DNA of 14,116 nucleotides from an uncultured Sphingomonadaceae bacterium (GTDB lineage Bacteria; Pseudomonadota; Alphaproteobacteria; Sphingomonadales; Sphingomonadaceae), in the NCBI GenBank assembly GCA_938003725.1, contig CALKXX010000146.1, positions 1 through 14,116 on the forward strand, in the 5' to 3' direction. Below the pieces are notes generated by a model that worked only from the letters and a program-made list of their open reading frames with translations, made no database searches and had not been told where the DNA came from. The translations under genes were made by a program, and so were the position numbers. Shown here piece by piece: positions 6,719-14,116 of this stretch (position 1 is the first letter of the stretch; every line of letters begins with the position of its first letter).

Positions 6719-7468
6719 TCACTTCTTGACGATGGTCATCAGATAATTGAGCGCAAGATTGTCAGATAGAGAAAAGCCGCGCGCCGGTCTGTATTCGATA
6801 CCCGTGACATCCGTCACTGTCAGCCCCGCCTCATCCAGCATTTTGTCAAGTTCGTCGGGGGTAAGAAACTGATCGTGATGATGCGTGCCTTTGGGAATGC
6901 GCCCTGTCATCTCTGCCAGATCAACCAGCATCAGTTTGGACATGGCGGTGCGATTAGGTGTGGAGAGAATCATCAGACCATCCGTTGCAAGCGCCCCTGC
7001 AAGGCCAGCAATAAAAGCTGGTGGATCCTCGACATGTTCAATGACTTCCAGAGAGGTCACTAAATCATAGTCAGTCTTGCCGAAATTCTCGATCGCGACA
7101 TTTTTATAGTCGATGGATAGACCCTGAGGCGACGCATGGGCCTTTGCCGCTGTAATATTTTCCCGCGCAGCATCAAGTCCGGTCACATCTGCACCCAGTC
7201 TGGCAAGTGGTTCACATAAAAGGCCCGCGCCGCAGCCCACATCCAGTGCCCTCTTACCTTCCAGCGGCTTCAGCATCCGCCCGTCGCAGGCGAAATGAAC
7301 GTCTATCGCCTCGCGGATATATTTCAGCCGGACCGGATTGAGACGATGGAGCATCGCAGAGCTACCATCTGGATTCCACCAGTCCTCCGCCAGCGCTCCA
7401 AAATGCGCCGCTTCATCCGGATTGATTGTCCCATGGTCGGGGCCTTTGGTCGCGCTTGCCTTTGTCAT
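6719..7468 (-). CDS. ubiG: UbiG: 3-demethylubiquinol/2-polyprenyl-6-hydroxyphenol O-methyltransferase
   Basis: A 249-residue class I SAM methyltransferase that carries out both O-methylations of ubiquinone biosynthesis. Motif I LDVGCGAG is at residues 75-82, followed by GLDAA at 98-102 (the acidic SAM ribose contact). SLEVIEHVEDP and LSTPNRTAMSKL are characteristic of UbiG, as are the DWWNPDG near the N-terminus and HHHDQFLTPDEL. The start at ATG 7468 is secure: in-frame TGA and TAA stops lie just upstream and no other start precedes the conserved part. A strong GGGGAGG is unusually close, with only one base between it and the ATG. The gene is divergent from lysC, with 69 bp between the two starts. 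Confidence 0.96.
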   Translation of the reverse strand: MTKASATKGPDHGTINPDEAAHFGALAEDWWNPDGSSAMLHRLNPVRLKYIREAIDVHFACDGRMLKPLEGKRALDVGCGAGLLCEPLARLGADVTGLDAARENITAAKAHASPQGLSIDYKNVAIENFGKTDYDLVTSLEVIEHVEDPPAFIAGLAGALATDGLMILSTPNRTAMSKLMLVDLAEMTGRIPKGTHHHDQFLTPDELDKMLDEAGLTVTDVTGIEYRPARGFSLSDNLALNYLMTIVKK

Positions 7469-7537
7469 ACCTCCCCTTTATCAGACCTTTGGTTCCAATT
7501 CAGGCACTTTTTAGCGAAAGATCAGACAACCTTTATC

Positions 7538-8803
7538 ATGGCGCGCATAGTGATGAAATTTGGCGGTACGTCGATGGCCGGGATTGAACGCATTCGCCGC
7601 GTCGCGCAAATCGTAAAACAGCAAGCCGACACCGGAAATGAGGTTGCGGTCGTGGTATCGGCAATGGCCGGGGATACCGATCGGCTAGTCAATTTCTGTC
7701 GCGAGGCAAGTTCGCTATATGATGCCGCCGAATATGATGTGGTGGTGGCGTCGGGTGAACAGGTAACATCAGGACTGCTATCCATCGCGCTTCAGTCACT
7801 GGGTGCAAGGGCGCGCAGCTGGCTGGGCTGGCAAATGCCCATCCGGACGGTGGAAGCACATAGCAAAGCCCGCATAGAGACGATTGATGGCAGCGCACTG
7901 ACAAAAGCCATGCAAGGCGGTGAAATAGCGATCATACCAGGTTTTCAGGGAATTAGCGAAGAAGGCCGTATCACCACCTTGGGCCGCGGCGGCTCTGATA
8001 CCAGCGCGGTTGCCATCGCTGCTGCCGTCAAAGCAGACCGCTGTGATATCTATACCGATGTCGACGGCGTATATACAACCGACCCGCGCATCGTGACGCG
8101 CGCGCGCAAATTGAAAACCGTTACGTTTGAGGAGATGCTGGAACTCGCCAGCGTTGGAGCAAAAGTACTTCAGACACGTTCCGTTGGTCTTGCGATGAAA
8201 GAAGGCGTACCGATCCAGGTGCTGTCAAGTTTCACCGAAGACGGAGCGCCAAGCGCAGATGATTTGCCCGGAACGATGATTATCGCCGAAGGCGACATGG
8301 AGAAAGAAGAAATGGAACGTCAGCTGATAACCGGCATCGCCCATGACAAGAACGAGTCAAAAATCACACTAACCCGCGTACCGGATCAGCCCGGCGCGGT
8401 GGCCAATATCTTTGAACCACTCGCCGAAGCCGCGATCAATGTCGATATGATCATTCAGAACGTTGGCCGGGAAAAAGGCGAAACGGACGTGACTTTCACC
8501 GTGCCTAGTGCGGATCTCGACCTCGCGATGCAAGTGCTTGAAAAGGCGCAGGCAGGCATTGGTTTTAACCGGTTGATCCCTGATACCAATGTCGCCAAAA
8601 TCTCTGTCGTCGGTGTGGGCATGAAAAGCCATGCCGGTATCGCGTCGACCATGTTTAAAGCGCTGGCCGATCGCGGCGTCAACATTCAGGCCATTACGAC
8701 ATCCGAAATCAAAGTCAGCGTGTTGATCGAAGAAGATTATACCGAGCTTGCGCTGCGGGTTTTGCATACCGCCTATGGTTTGGATGCGGAGGACGCAGTT
8801 TAA
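7538..8803 (+). CDS. lysC: Aspartate kinase LysC
   Basis: A 421-residue aspartokinase, the first step (aspartate to 4-phosphoaspartate) of lysine, threonine, methionine and diaminopimelate synthesis. The amino-acid kinase domain occupies about 1-245: KFGGTSM at 7-13, SGEQVTSG at 72-79, and GRGGSDTSA with TDVDGVYTTDPR at 149-157 and 173-184. Two ACT domains for feedback control lie at about 275-345 and 355-421. The length equals that of the well-studied Corynebacterium enzyme. No Shine-Dalgarno is visible before ATG 7538, whereas an internal in-frame ATG has a good one. The frame is open upstream to 7295 but that part overlaps ubiG. The gene overlaps the next one by one base. Confidence 0.97.
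   Translation: MARIVMKFGGTSMAGIERIRRVAQIVKQQADTGNEVAVVVSAMAGDTDRLVNFCREASSLYDAAEYDVVVASGEQVTSGLLSIALQSLGARARSWLGWQMPIRTVEAHSKARIETIDGSALTKAMQGGEIAIIPGFQGISEEGRITTLGRGGSDTSAVAIAAAVKADRCDIYTDVDGVYTTDPRIVTRARKLKTVTFEEMLELASVGAKVLQTRSVGLAMKEGVPIQVLSSFTEDGAPSADDLPGTMIIAEGDMEKEEMERQLITGIAHDKNESKITLTRVPDQPGAVANIFEPLAEAAINVDMIIQNVGREKGETDVTFTVPSADLDLAMQVLEKAQAGIGFNRLIPDTNVAKISVVGVGMKSHAGIASTMFKALADRGVNIQAITTSEIKVSVLIEEDYTELALRVLHTAYGLDAEDAV
8299..8314 (+). promoter_or_regulatory. Internal Shine-Dalgarno and in-frame start in lysC (candidate beta-subunit start)
   Basis: GGAG at 8299-8302 (within a purine run, GGAGAAAGAAGAA) precedes an in-frame ATG at 8312, Met259 of LysC. Initiation here would give a 163-residue protein holding both ACT domains and no kinase domain. 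In Corynebacterium glutamicum, Bacillus subtilis and Thermus, lysC is known to encode alpha and beta subunits from such an in-frame internal start. The site is seen in the sequence; its use is inferred. Confidence 0.5.
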
Positions 8804-9807
8804 TGTCTCAATCTATGTTGAACGAACTCATGCAACGCGGCACCGACCTATTGGGTAGTGACACTGCAATTATGTGCGGGGCTATGTCCTGGGTCTCTGA
8901 ACGCAATCTGGTCAGCGCGATCAGCAACGCAGGCGGTTTCGGGGTTATTGCATGCGGCGCGATGACGCCGGAATTGCTGGATACCGAAATTACCGAGACG
9001 AAAAAACTCGCGCATAAACCTTTTGGTGTCAACCTGATCACCATGCATCCCGACCTGATGCAGCTCATTGAAATATGCGGCAATCACAATATCAGCCATG
9101 TCGTATTAGCTGGCGGCCTTCCGCCCAAGGGCAGTTTGGAAGCGATCAAGGAAATCGGCGCGAAGGTCATCTGTTTCGCGCCCGCAATGGCGCTGGCAAA
9201 AAAGTTTCTGCGGTCCGGAGTCGATGCCATCGTCATCGAGGGCATGGAAGCGGGCGGGCATATCGGCCCGGTATCCACATCTGTATTGGCGCAGGAAATA
9301 CTGCCTGCGCTAGCCAAAGAAATTCCGATTTTTGTGGCCGGGGGTATCGGCACGGGAGAGATGATCGCAGCTTATCTGGAAATGGGGGCCAGCGGCGTAC
9401 AGCTTGGCACCCGCTTTGTATGTGCACATGAATCGATCGCCCATCCGGATTTCAAGAAAGCGTTTATGCGCGGCAATGCGCGTGATGCCATCACATCTGT
9501 GCAGGTTGACCCGCGATTGCCCGTCATACCAGTGCGCGCACTCAAAAATAAGGGCACCGAGGAGTTTACCCGCAAACAAATTGAAGTGGCGAAACTACTT
9601 GATGCCGGCGACATTGAAATGGGTGAAGCTCAGTTGCAGATTGAACATTTCTGGGCCGGAGCTTTGCGCAAAGCGGTGATTGACGGAGACGTTGAAAATG
9701 GCAGCGTCATGGCCGGCCAATCGGTCGGCATGGTTAAGGCAGAAGAAAGCGTCGTCGATATTATCGCATCGCTTACTTCCGAAGCCGAAATCGCGCTCTC
9801 CCGCTAG
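8803..9807 (+). CDS. Nitronate monooxygenase / NAD(P)H-dependent flavin oxidoreductase
   Basis: A 334-residue FMN-binding TIM-barrel protein of the 2-nitropropane dioxygenase/nitronate monooxygenase superfamily, which also includes FabK-like enoyl reductases. Landmarks are CGAMSWVSERNLVSAISNAG at 25-44, the active-site loop EAGGHIGP at 149-156 (His153), and the FMN phosphate sites FVAGGIGTG at 177-185 and GVQLGTRFV at 198-206. The true substrate is not determinable; many such genes detoxify nitronates or reduce quinones. The ATG overlaps the lysC stop (TAATG) and has a strong GGAGGA (8788-8793) inside the end of lysC, so the two are probably coupled. It ends three bases from the convergent DUF885 gene. 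Confidence 0.88.
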   Translation: MSQSMLNELMQRGTDLLGSDTAIMCGAMSWVSERNLVSAISNAGGFGVIACGAMTPELLDTEITETKKLAHKPFGVNLITMHPDLMQLIEICGNHNISHVVLAGGLPPKGSLEAIKEIGAKVICFAPAMALAKKFLRSGVDAIVIEGMEAGGHIGPVSTSVLAQEILPALAKEIPIFVAGGIGTGEMIAAYLEMGASGVQLGTRFVCAHESIAHPDFKKAFMRGNARDAITSVQVDPRLPVIPVRALKNKGTEEFTRKQIEVAKLLDAGDIEMGEAQLQIEHFWAGALRKAVIDGDVENGSVMAGQSVGMVKAEESVVDIIASLTSEAEIALSR

Positions 9808-9810
9808 CGT

Positions 9811-11610
9811 CTATTTCTTTGCGGCAATCCAACGATTGACCTGTGCCTCCAGCATGTCAAGCGGCACGGCGCCCTGCCCCAGCACCACATCATGAAATTC
9901 GCGAAGATCAAATTTATCGCCCAATGTTTCTGTCGCTTTTCCGCGTAGTTCGCGGATTTTCAGCTCTCCCATTTTATAGGCCAATGCCTGTCCGGGCCAT
10001 GAGATATAACGGTTTACTTCGGCCTCGATATTGGCGGCGCTCAACGCAGTATTGTCAGTCATAAAATCAATCGCACGCTGTTTGCTCCAACCTTTCGAAT
10101 GAATACCCGTGTCTACCACCAGCCGGGTTGCGCGCCACATCTCATAGGATAGACGCCCCATATCCTTTGCGGGCGTGTCATATAGGCCCATCTCGATACC
10201 AAGACGTTCCGAGTATAATCCCCATCCCTCCACAAAGGCGGTGAAAAAGGCGCCGTTTTTACGGAAATCCGGCATGTCGAGTTCCTGTTGCAGCGCGATT
10301 TGCATGTGGTGCCCGGGCACCGCTTCGTGCACACTCAGAGCAGGGATCTCCCAAAAAGGACGCTGGTCCAGTTTCGACGTGTTGACATAATAAGTGCCGG
10401 ATATACCAACCTTGGGAGATCCAGGATTATAGTAAGCCGTCGTGGTACCCTCTGCCGTTTCTTTTGGAATTTCACGGATTCCATAGGGCAGGCGCGCGAG
10501 TTTTCCGATGATCGTTGGCATCTTGCCGTCGATGATTTTTGTAACGCGGGCAACTTTTTCCATCAGTTCTTCGGGTGTCTTGGCATAATATTTGGGATCG
10601 GTGCGGAGATGTTCGATAAACGCCTCGCGCGTGTCATAGCCCGCCGACTTGGCGACACTCACCATCTCAGCCCGTATCCGGGCGACTTCAGACAAGCCGA
10701 TATTATGAATCTCGTCGGCCGTCTTGGTGGTGGTGGTCATTTGACGAATACGAAAGTCATAATATTCGGGGCCGCCGGGCTGCGCAGAAACGCCCGGCGC
10801 TTTCTGACAATTCGGCGCATATTTGCTTATATACCAATCCAGATGCTCGGTAAGCGCAGGCTTGATAACATCACTTATCACCTGCTCCGCATCCATTGCC
10901 AACGCTGCGAAAGTTGCATCATCCATATTGGCCGGTTTGGATTTTCTGAACGGCTCGTAAAAGCGAGACGCTTTTGCATCATCCGTAATCAATCCCGAAA
11001 TGCTGGTTTCATAACCAACCATGGAATCACAGGGCAGAACATAGCCCCCTGCCAGCGCCTGATTTGCGACAGCAATGGATTTACCGCTGACCTGTCCATA
11101 TTGTTTCAGGCGATTAATATATGTCTGGTAATGAGCAGCGGTCCGAAACGGTAGATTGTTGTGCATGCCCGCAAAACTTTGGTGCCAGCCACTACGGTTG
11201 GTAAAGTTGATTGTTCGCTGACCAAAACCGTTCGCTTCGATTTGCTCCGCTAGACTCCGTTGCAAAATACCAAAATTCGATTTGTCATCTTCCGATAATG
11301 TGCTCTGATCAATTTTACCTAGCCGGTCTAGCCACATTTGCGCCTTTTGAACCCGGGCATCCTCGGCCTCCAAACTGGGGTCCGTCACTCGGCCTTTCGG
11401 GTCTTCAACACCCAGACCCGATGCAAATTCGGGATATTGGTCCAATATAAAAGCCCAATATTCACCGATGATATCGTGCAAAGCTTGGGATTTGGTAGCG
11501 CTCGTTTCTTGTGCCCCCGTTTCTTGTGCCATTACTGGCCCGCCGGTTGCCGCCACTCCAATTGCGGTGGTTGATAGTGCGGCCAATAGTGCCAATTTGA
11601 CGATGCGCAT
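9811..11610 (-). CDS. Secreted DUF885-family metallopeptidase-like protein
   Basis: A 599-residue exported protein. The signal peptide (residues 1-28) ends VMA-Q. The DUF885 domain fills most of the rest. The putative zinc site HEAVPGHH is at 428-435, and the second glutamate motif FVEGWGLYSERLG at 459-471 supplies a likely third ligand (Glu461), an arrangement recalling gluzincin peptidases. The conserved end contains WPGQALAYKMGELKIRELR and a final GAVPLDMLEAQVNRWI. Family members are regarded as probable peptidases, but the substrate is unknown. The start at ATG 11610 has a strong GGGGAGAG at 11615-11622. It appears monocistronic, facing the flavin oxidoreductase gene. Confidence 0.92.
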   Translation of the reverse strand: MRIVKLALLAALSTTAIGVAATGGPVMAQETGAQETSATKSQALHDIIGEYWAFILDQYPEFASGLGVEDPKGRVTDPSLEAEDARVQKAQMWLDRLGKIDQSTLSEDDKSNFGILQRSLAEQIEANGFGQRTINFTNRSGWHQSFAGMHNNLPFRTAAHYQTYINRLKQYGQVSGKSIAVANQALAGGYVLPCDSMVGYETSISGLITDDAKASRFYEPFRKSKPANMDDATFAALAMDAEQVISDVIKPALTEHLDWYISKYAPNCQKAPGVSAQPGGPEYYDFRIRQMTTTTKTADEIHNIGLSEVARIRAEMVSVAKSAGYDTREAFIEHLRTDPKYYAKTPEELMEKVARVTKIIDGKMPTIIGKLARLPYGIREIPKETAEGTTTAYYNPGSPKVGISGTYYVNTSKLDQRPFWEIPALSVHEAVPGHHMQIALQQELDMPDFRKNGAFFTAFVEGWGLYSERLGIEMGLYDTPAKDMGRLSYEMWRATRLVVDTGIHSKGWSKQRAIDFMTDNTALSAANIEAEVNRYISWPGQALAYKMGELKIRELRGKATETLGDKFDLREFHDVVLGQGAVPLDMLEAQVNRWIAAKK

Positions 11611-11687
11611 GTCGCTCTCCCCGAAAATATCTGTTGAAACTATCGTGGATCATCAGGCGGCAGAGTCAAGCATGTTTCGGTTGGCCG

Positions 11688-13196
11688 TCAGAGCAATTTT
11701 TGCCTCAACGCCATAGCCTGATCGAAAGGTATATCCATTATCTTGATGGGCGACAACGCGGAACCACCGGCCGCACCGATTGTCACGGTGGCAAGATTCA
11801 ACGGATGATCAAGCGGTGACTGACTGATATCTACCGTCTGAATTTTGCGGCGGGGCAAGATGGTCAGTTTCCTCTGCCACCAGCCCTGACGCACAAAAAT
11901 CTGATTGTCGGTTATTGCATATTGGTGGCGTTGCCAGCTCAGAAACATGAATATCGCCGCCGGTACCGACAATATTATGATCGCGATCAAACCCGGGTGA
12001 ACAAATGTGGCATTTCCAAAAGCAATCGCGGCCAGAACCAAAAAGATAATGATGGCATCGCGCCACCAGAAGGCCGGGTCCACCGACTGAAACGCATGCT
12101 TGTCAATATTCAACCGAATATCGGTCTCATCCAATATCGGATGCACTTCACCCATAACTGCGCAGGGTGCGGCGCTATGGTCCGTTTCCCCGCCAACGTC
12201 TCCGGCCAGTGATTGGAACTTTAGATGAAACCACCCAAATTTTTCGCGAATTGGGCCAGTTCTCAATATGGCTGCCTGCACGCGATGTATGGGCATGACC
12301 ATGTCGGTCAGGGTGAACAGGCCGCGACGCCTGCGGAACCCGTTTTGTACGCGGTCGAGCCGAAAGCCATAGTCCCGGATTACCGTTCGGACGACCCCGC
12401 TTACGGTGCCAACCAATATGAGAGACAAAACCGCAGCCAGGACACCCGCTATCCGTCCGGCAAGGCTCAGGCCGTCGACAAATTCAGTGCCCTGCAATCG
12501 ATCCGTCCAATAGGATATCTCGAAATAGGGAACATCCACGAATACGTCCAGATTTTGGGCCAAGGCCGCGATCACCGCAAAGAGCACGAACGAAAAGTTG
12601 AATAGCCCAGCGATGACAAGGCGCTTGGCATCCATGACGAACAGCGGGCTGCCTTCCATCTCTGCAACTGGATGATGGTCTTGCAGGTCGTCTTGCGGGG
12701 CGAATTGGTCAGCGCGCCCGGTGGACTTGCGGTCGCGGATCAAATCGCGAAGTTCCTCGGCCCGAGAAAGCGCGAGCGCATCCAGCTTGCCATCCTCCCC
12801 GCCGCCGGAACCGGTTTCCAGCTTCACCGCCGCCAGTCCCAACAACCGCGGGATCAGCTTTTGCTCCAGGCTGACGTCTTGAATACGCTCAAAAGGTATT
12901 GAGCGGTTGTTGCGGCTGATGACACCGCTTTTTATGCGGATCTCTTGCTCGCCAACCTGATAGGTGAATCGCGACCAGACGACATAGGAAAACAGAATCG
13001 CAAGAACGAAAACACCGCCCGCAAGCATCACGGTATAGATCAGGTTTTGATCCAAGATCCCGAAATATAATATCCCGATCAATATGATATTCTGACTTAG
13101 GAATTTTATAAACCCAACTAAGATGCTGAGCGGATGCAGATGCTGAAATACAGTATCCTCAACCCCATCACCGGTTGTGCCAGGAGCATCGTTCAT
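11688..13196 (-). CDS. YdbT-like membrane protein with three bacterial PH (bPH2/DUF304) domains
   Basis: A 502-residue membrane protein with a repeated plan of paired hydrophobic segments followed by a bPH2 domain. Membrane segments are near 24-47, 53-74, 192-213, 247-270, 380-396 and 400-420. PH-like units begin near 78 (FTYQVGEQEIRIKSGVISR, then IPFERIQDVSLEQ), 276 (YGFRLDRVQNGFRRRRGLF, then MPIHRVQAAI) and 425 (YAITDNQIFVRQGWWQRKL, then LPRRKIQTVDI). Each has the 'R-I/V-Q' core found in DUF304 proteins. The Bacillus YdbT protein has the same build and acts with YdbS; the pair has been linked to resistance to amylolysin. The ATG overlaps the stop of the upstream ydbS-like gene by four bases (ATGA), so they are coupled. 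Confidence 0.85.
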   Translation of the reverse strand: MNDAPGTTGDGVEDTVFQHLHPLSILVGFIKFLSQNIILIGILYFGILDQNLIYTVMLAGGVFVLAILFSYVVWSRFTYQVGEQEIRIKSGVISRNNRSIPFERIQDVSLEQKLIPRLLGLAAVKLETGSGGGEDGKLDALALSRAEELRDLIRDRKSTGRADQFAPQDDLQDHHPVAEMEGSPLFVMDAKRLVIAGLFNFSFVLFAVIAALAQNLDVFVDVPYFEISYWTDRLQGTEFVDGLSLAGRIAGVLAAVLSLILVGTVSGVVRTVIRDYGFRLDRVQNGFRRRRGLFTLTDMVMPIHRVQAAILRTGPIREKFGWFHLKFQSLAGDVGGETDHSAAPCAVMGEVHPILDETDIRLNIDKHAFQSVDPAFWWRDAIIIFLVLAAIAFGNATFVHPGLIAIIILSVPAAIFMFLSWQRHQYAITDNQIFVRQGWWQRKLTILPRRKIQTVDISQSPLDHPLNLATVTIGAAGGSALSPIKIMDIPFDQAMALRQKLL

Positions 13197-13738
13197 ATCA
13201 TATCCTGCCGGATATGCCCCTTGATCGTCTCACGCATCGCTTCTGCATCCTGCGTGGCCAGCCCCGGAAGAGTGACAATGCTGTTATGCGTCCCCGCGGT
13301 ATGGACAATCAACGTCGACAACCCGAATATACGCTGCAAAGGACCTTGCGCGACATCGATATGCTGGATGCGGTTAAACGGAACAATCGTGTCCGTTCGC
13401 CATAGGAAGCCGCGCAAAACGCGCAATTGTTGGGCACCCATTTCATAGCCCCAACGACGATATTTTCGGTGCGGAAGCAAAAGCACCAGCAATAGTGCCA
13501 AAACCGCAATTGGAACCAAAATCGCACCGGGCGCAAATCCCAATTCGGCCTGTAAGATATAGTCAGCGATGCCGACCCCACCGACAAAAGGTACCATGGT
13601 CAGGATCGTCACCACCCTCATCAACGCCTTCTGAGGCGGGTGGAGCGGTGTCAGGCCCTGATTATAACTGCCCGATTGGTCGGCAAAGTCAGGAATAATG
13701 TCATCTATGCTGGAGGCGCTGGAATCAGGTTCGGTCAT
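13193..13738 (-). CDS. YdbS-like membrane protein with one bPH2 (DUF304) domain
   Basis: A 181-residue protein: an acidic cytoplasmic-looking N-terminus (1-35), two membrane segments (about 39-61 and 70-89), then a single bPH2 domain (about 95-175) containing YEMGAQQLRVLRGFLWRTDT and VPFNRIQHIDVAQGPLQRIF. The same 'F/P-x-x-R-I-Q' core recurs three times in the downstream YdbT-like partner. It is first in a two-gene operon; the next gene's ATG overlaps its TGA. Translation starts at ATG 13738 with a modest AGGT upstream (13741-13747). The family's membrane function is only partly understood. Confidence 0.87.
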   Translation of the reverse strand: MTEPDSSASSIDDIIPDFADQSGSYNQGLTPLHPPQKALMRVVTILTMVPFVGGVGIADYILQAELGFAPGAILVPIAVLALLLVLLLPHRKYRRWGYEMGAQQLRVLRGFLWRTDTIVPFNRIQHIDVAQGPLQRIFGLSTLIVHTAGTHNSIVTLPGLATQDAEAMRETIKGHIRQDMI

Positions 13739-13832
13739 TGCTTACCTATGCCGACGCCGTGTTATTTAGGCAAGACAGTCTGAACGGTCCAGCTGCATGG
13801 TCCGGGGACCCGTGAACTCACCGCGAAGGGGC

Positions 13833-14116
13833 TTAGTCGTCCTCTTCGGTTGGTGTTTCATTCGCGCCGGGTGGGACCGCCAGATCATTTCCCGGATTTT
13901 CAGCCGCGACATCCTGTGCCTCTAGCCGAGCGCGTGCTTCTGCAGCAGCAGCTTCTCTTGCTTCTCTTTGCTGTTCAATTTCGCGCAAACGTTCTTCGAC
14001 CGCTTCGGCTTCCCCGTCGATCCGCGCCAGTCTTTTCTGACGCTCTTCTTCGATCAATCGGCCCCAGTTGACCGTGTCATCCTGTGCTTTTTCGGCATAG
14101 GCTTGGCTCAGTAATC
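13833..14116 (-). CDS. C-terminal part of a coiled-coil protein, start outside window
   Basis: The minus-strand frame is open from the right window edge to TAA at 13833, about 94 residues. No ATG lies in the visible part; a TTG at 14057 is possible but unlikely to be the true start because coding sense continues upstream (LLSQAYAEKAQDDTVNWGRL). The visible part is a highly charged Ala/Glu/Arg helix of heptad-like character (roughly the middle 50 residues) followed by an acidic, Pro- and Asn-rich tail ending TEEDD. I do not recognise the family. It runs in the same direction as the PH-domain operon, with a 94-bp gap. Confidence 0.6.
   Translation of the reverse strand, partial: LLSQAYAEKAQDDTVNWGRLIEEERQKRLARIDGEAEAVEERLREIEQQREAREAAAAEARARLEAQDVAAENPGNDLAVPPGANETPTEEDD

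Noticed and set aside
7295..7537. Longer start for lysC
   Set aside because: The extension is antisense to the ubiG N-terminus; LysC proteins start at the MARIVMKFGGTS segment.
10288..11154. 288-residue plus-strand ORF opposite the DUF885 gene
   Set aside because: It is a shadow of a well-supported DUF885 reading frame, with unusual His/Arg/Cys-rich composition and no recognisable domain.
13787..13812. GGTCC/GGACC inverted repeat as a terminator of the right-edge gene
   Set aside because: The stem is short, with a two-base centre and no T-run.

Overview
The window looks like chromosomal DNA of an alphaproteobacterium, most likely a sphingomonad of moderate GC content (inference from the proteins, not a database result). 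It carries a complex I NDUFA9-type protein, a glutathione-S-transferase-fold protein with the features of FzlA (an alphaproteobacterial division factor), a ubiG/lysC divergent pair, a secreted DUF885 peptidase, and several short periplasmic proteins of types common in this order.

Layout. Bases 1-112 (minus) hold the first 37 residues of a tyrosine integrase of the DUF4102/P4 type. About 170 bp further right is an intact tRNA-Leu(CAG) gene (279-365, minus). This is the classic arrangement at the end of an island integrated in a tRNA 3' end, so the left edge is probably the border of a mobile element lying outside the window. The integrase-tRNA gap carries helically phased short repeats, a second copy of the tRNA 3' end, and an inverted repeat. 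To the right of the tRNA the genes look like ordinary core chromosome: an NDUFA9-like protein (574-1521, plus) converges on uppP (1542-2336, minus). A 313-bp spacer with two hairpins precedes a tight pair of secreted DUF2059-type proteins (2650-3657, 3659-4423). Next come a small VOC protein (4552-4887), a small secreted protein (5012-5449) that seems to share a module with the first DUF2059 protein, the FzlA-like protein (5538-6209), and an overlapping secreted DUF3224 protein (6209-6673).

ubiG (6719-7468, minus) is divergent from lysC (7538-8803, plus). lysC overlaps a nitronate monooxygenase/flavin oxidoreductase gene (8803-9807) by one base. That gene converges on a secreted DUF885 metallopeptidase (9811-11610, minus). 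Then come two overlapping genes of the YdbS/YdbT membrane PH-domain type (13193-13738 and 11688-13196, minus). The right edge is the C-terminal end of a coiled-coil protein whose start lies beyond the window (13833-14116, minus).

I see no CRISPR array, no insertion sequence and no obvious novel defence or biosynthetic system. The observations most worth following up are the integration-site architecture at the left end, a well-placed internal in-frame start in lysC that could make a separate regulatory beta subunit, and the apparent shared module among the secreted proteins.
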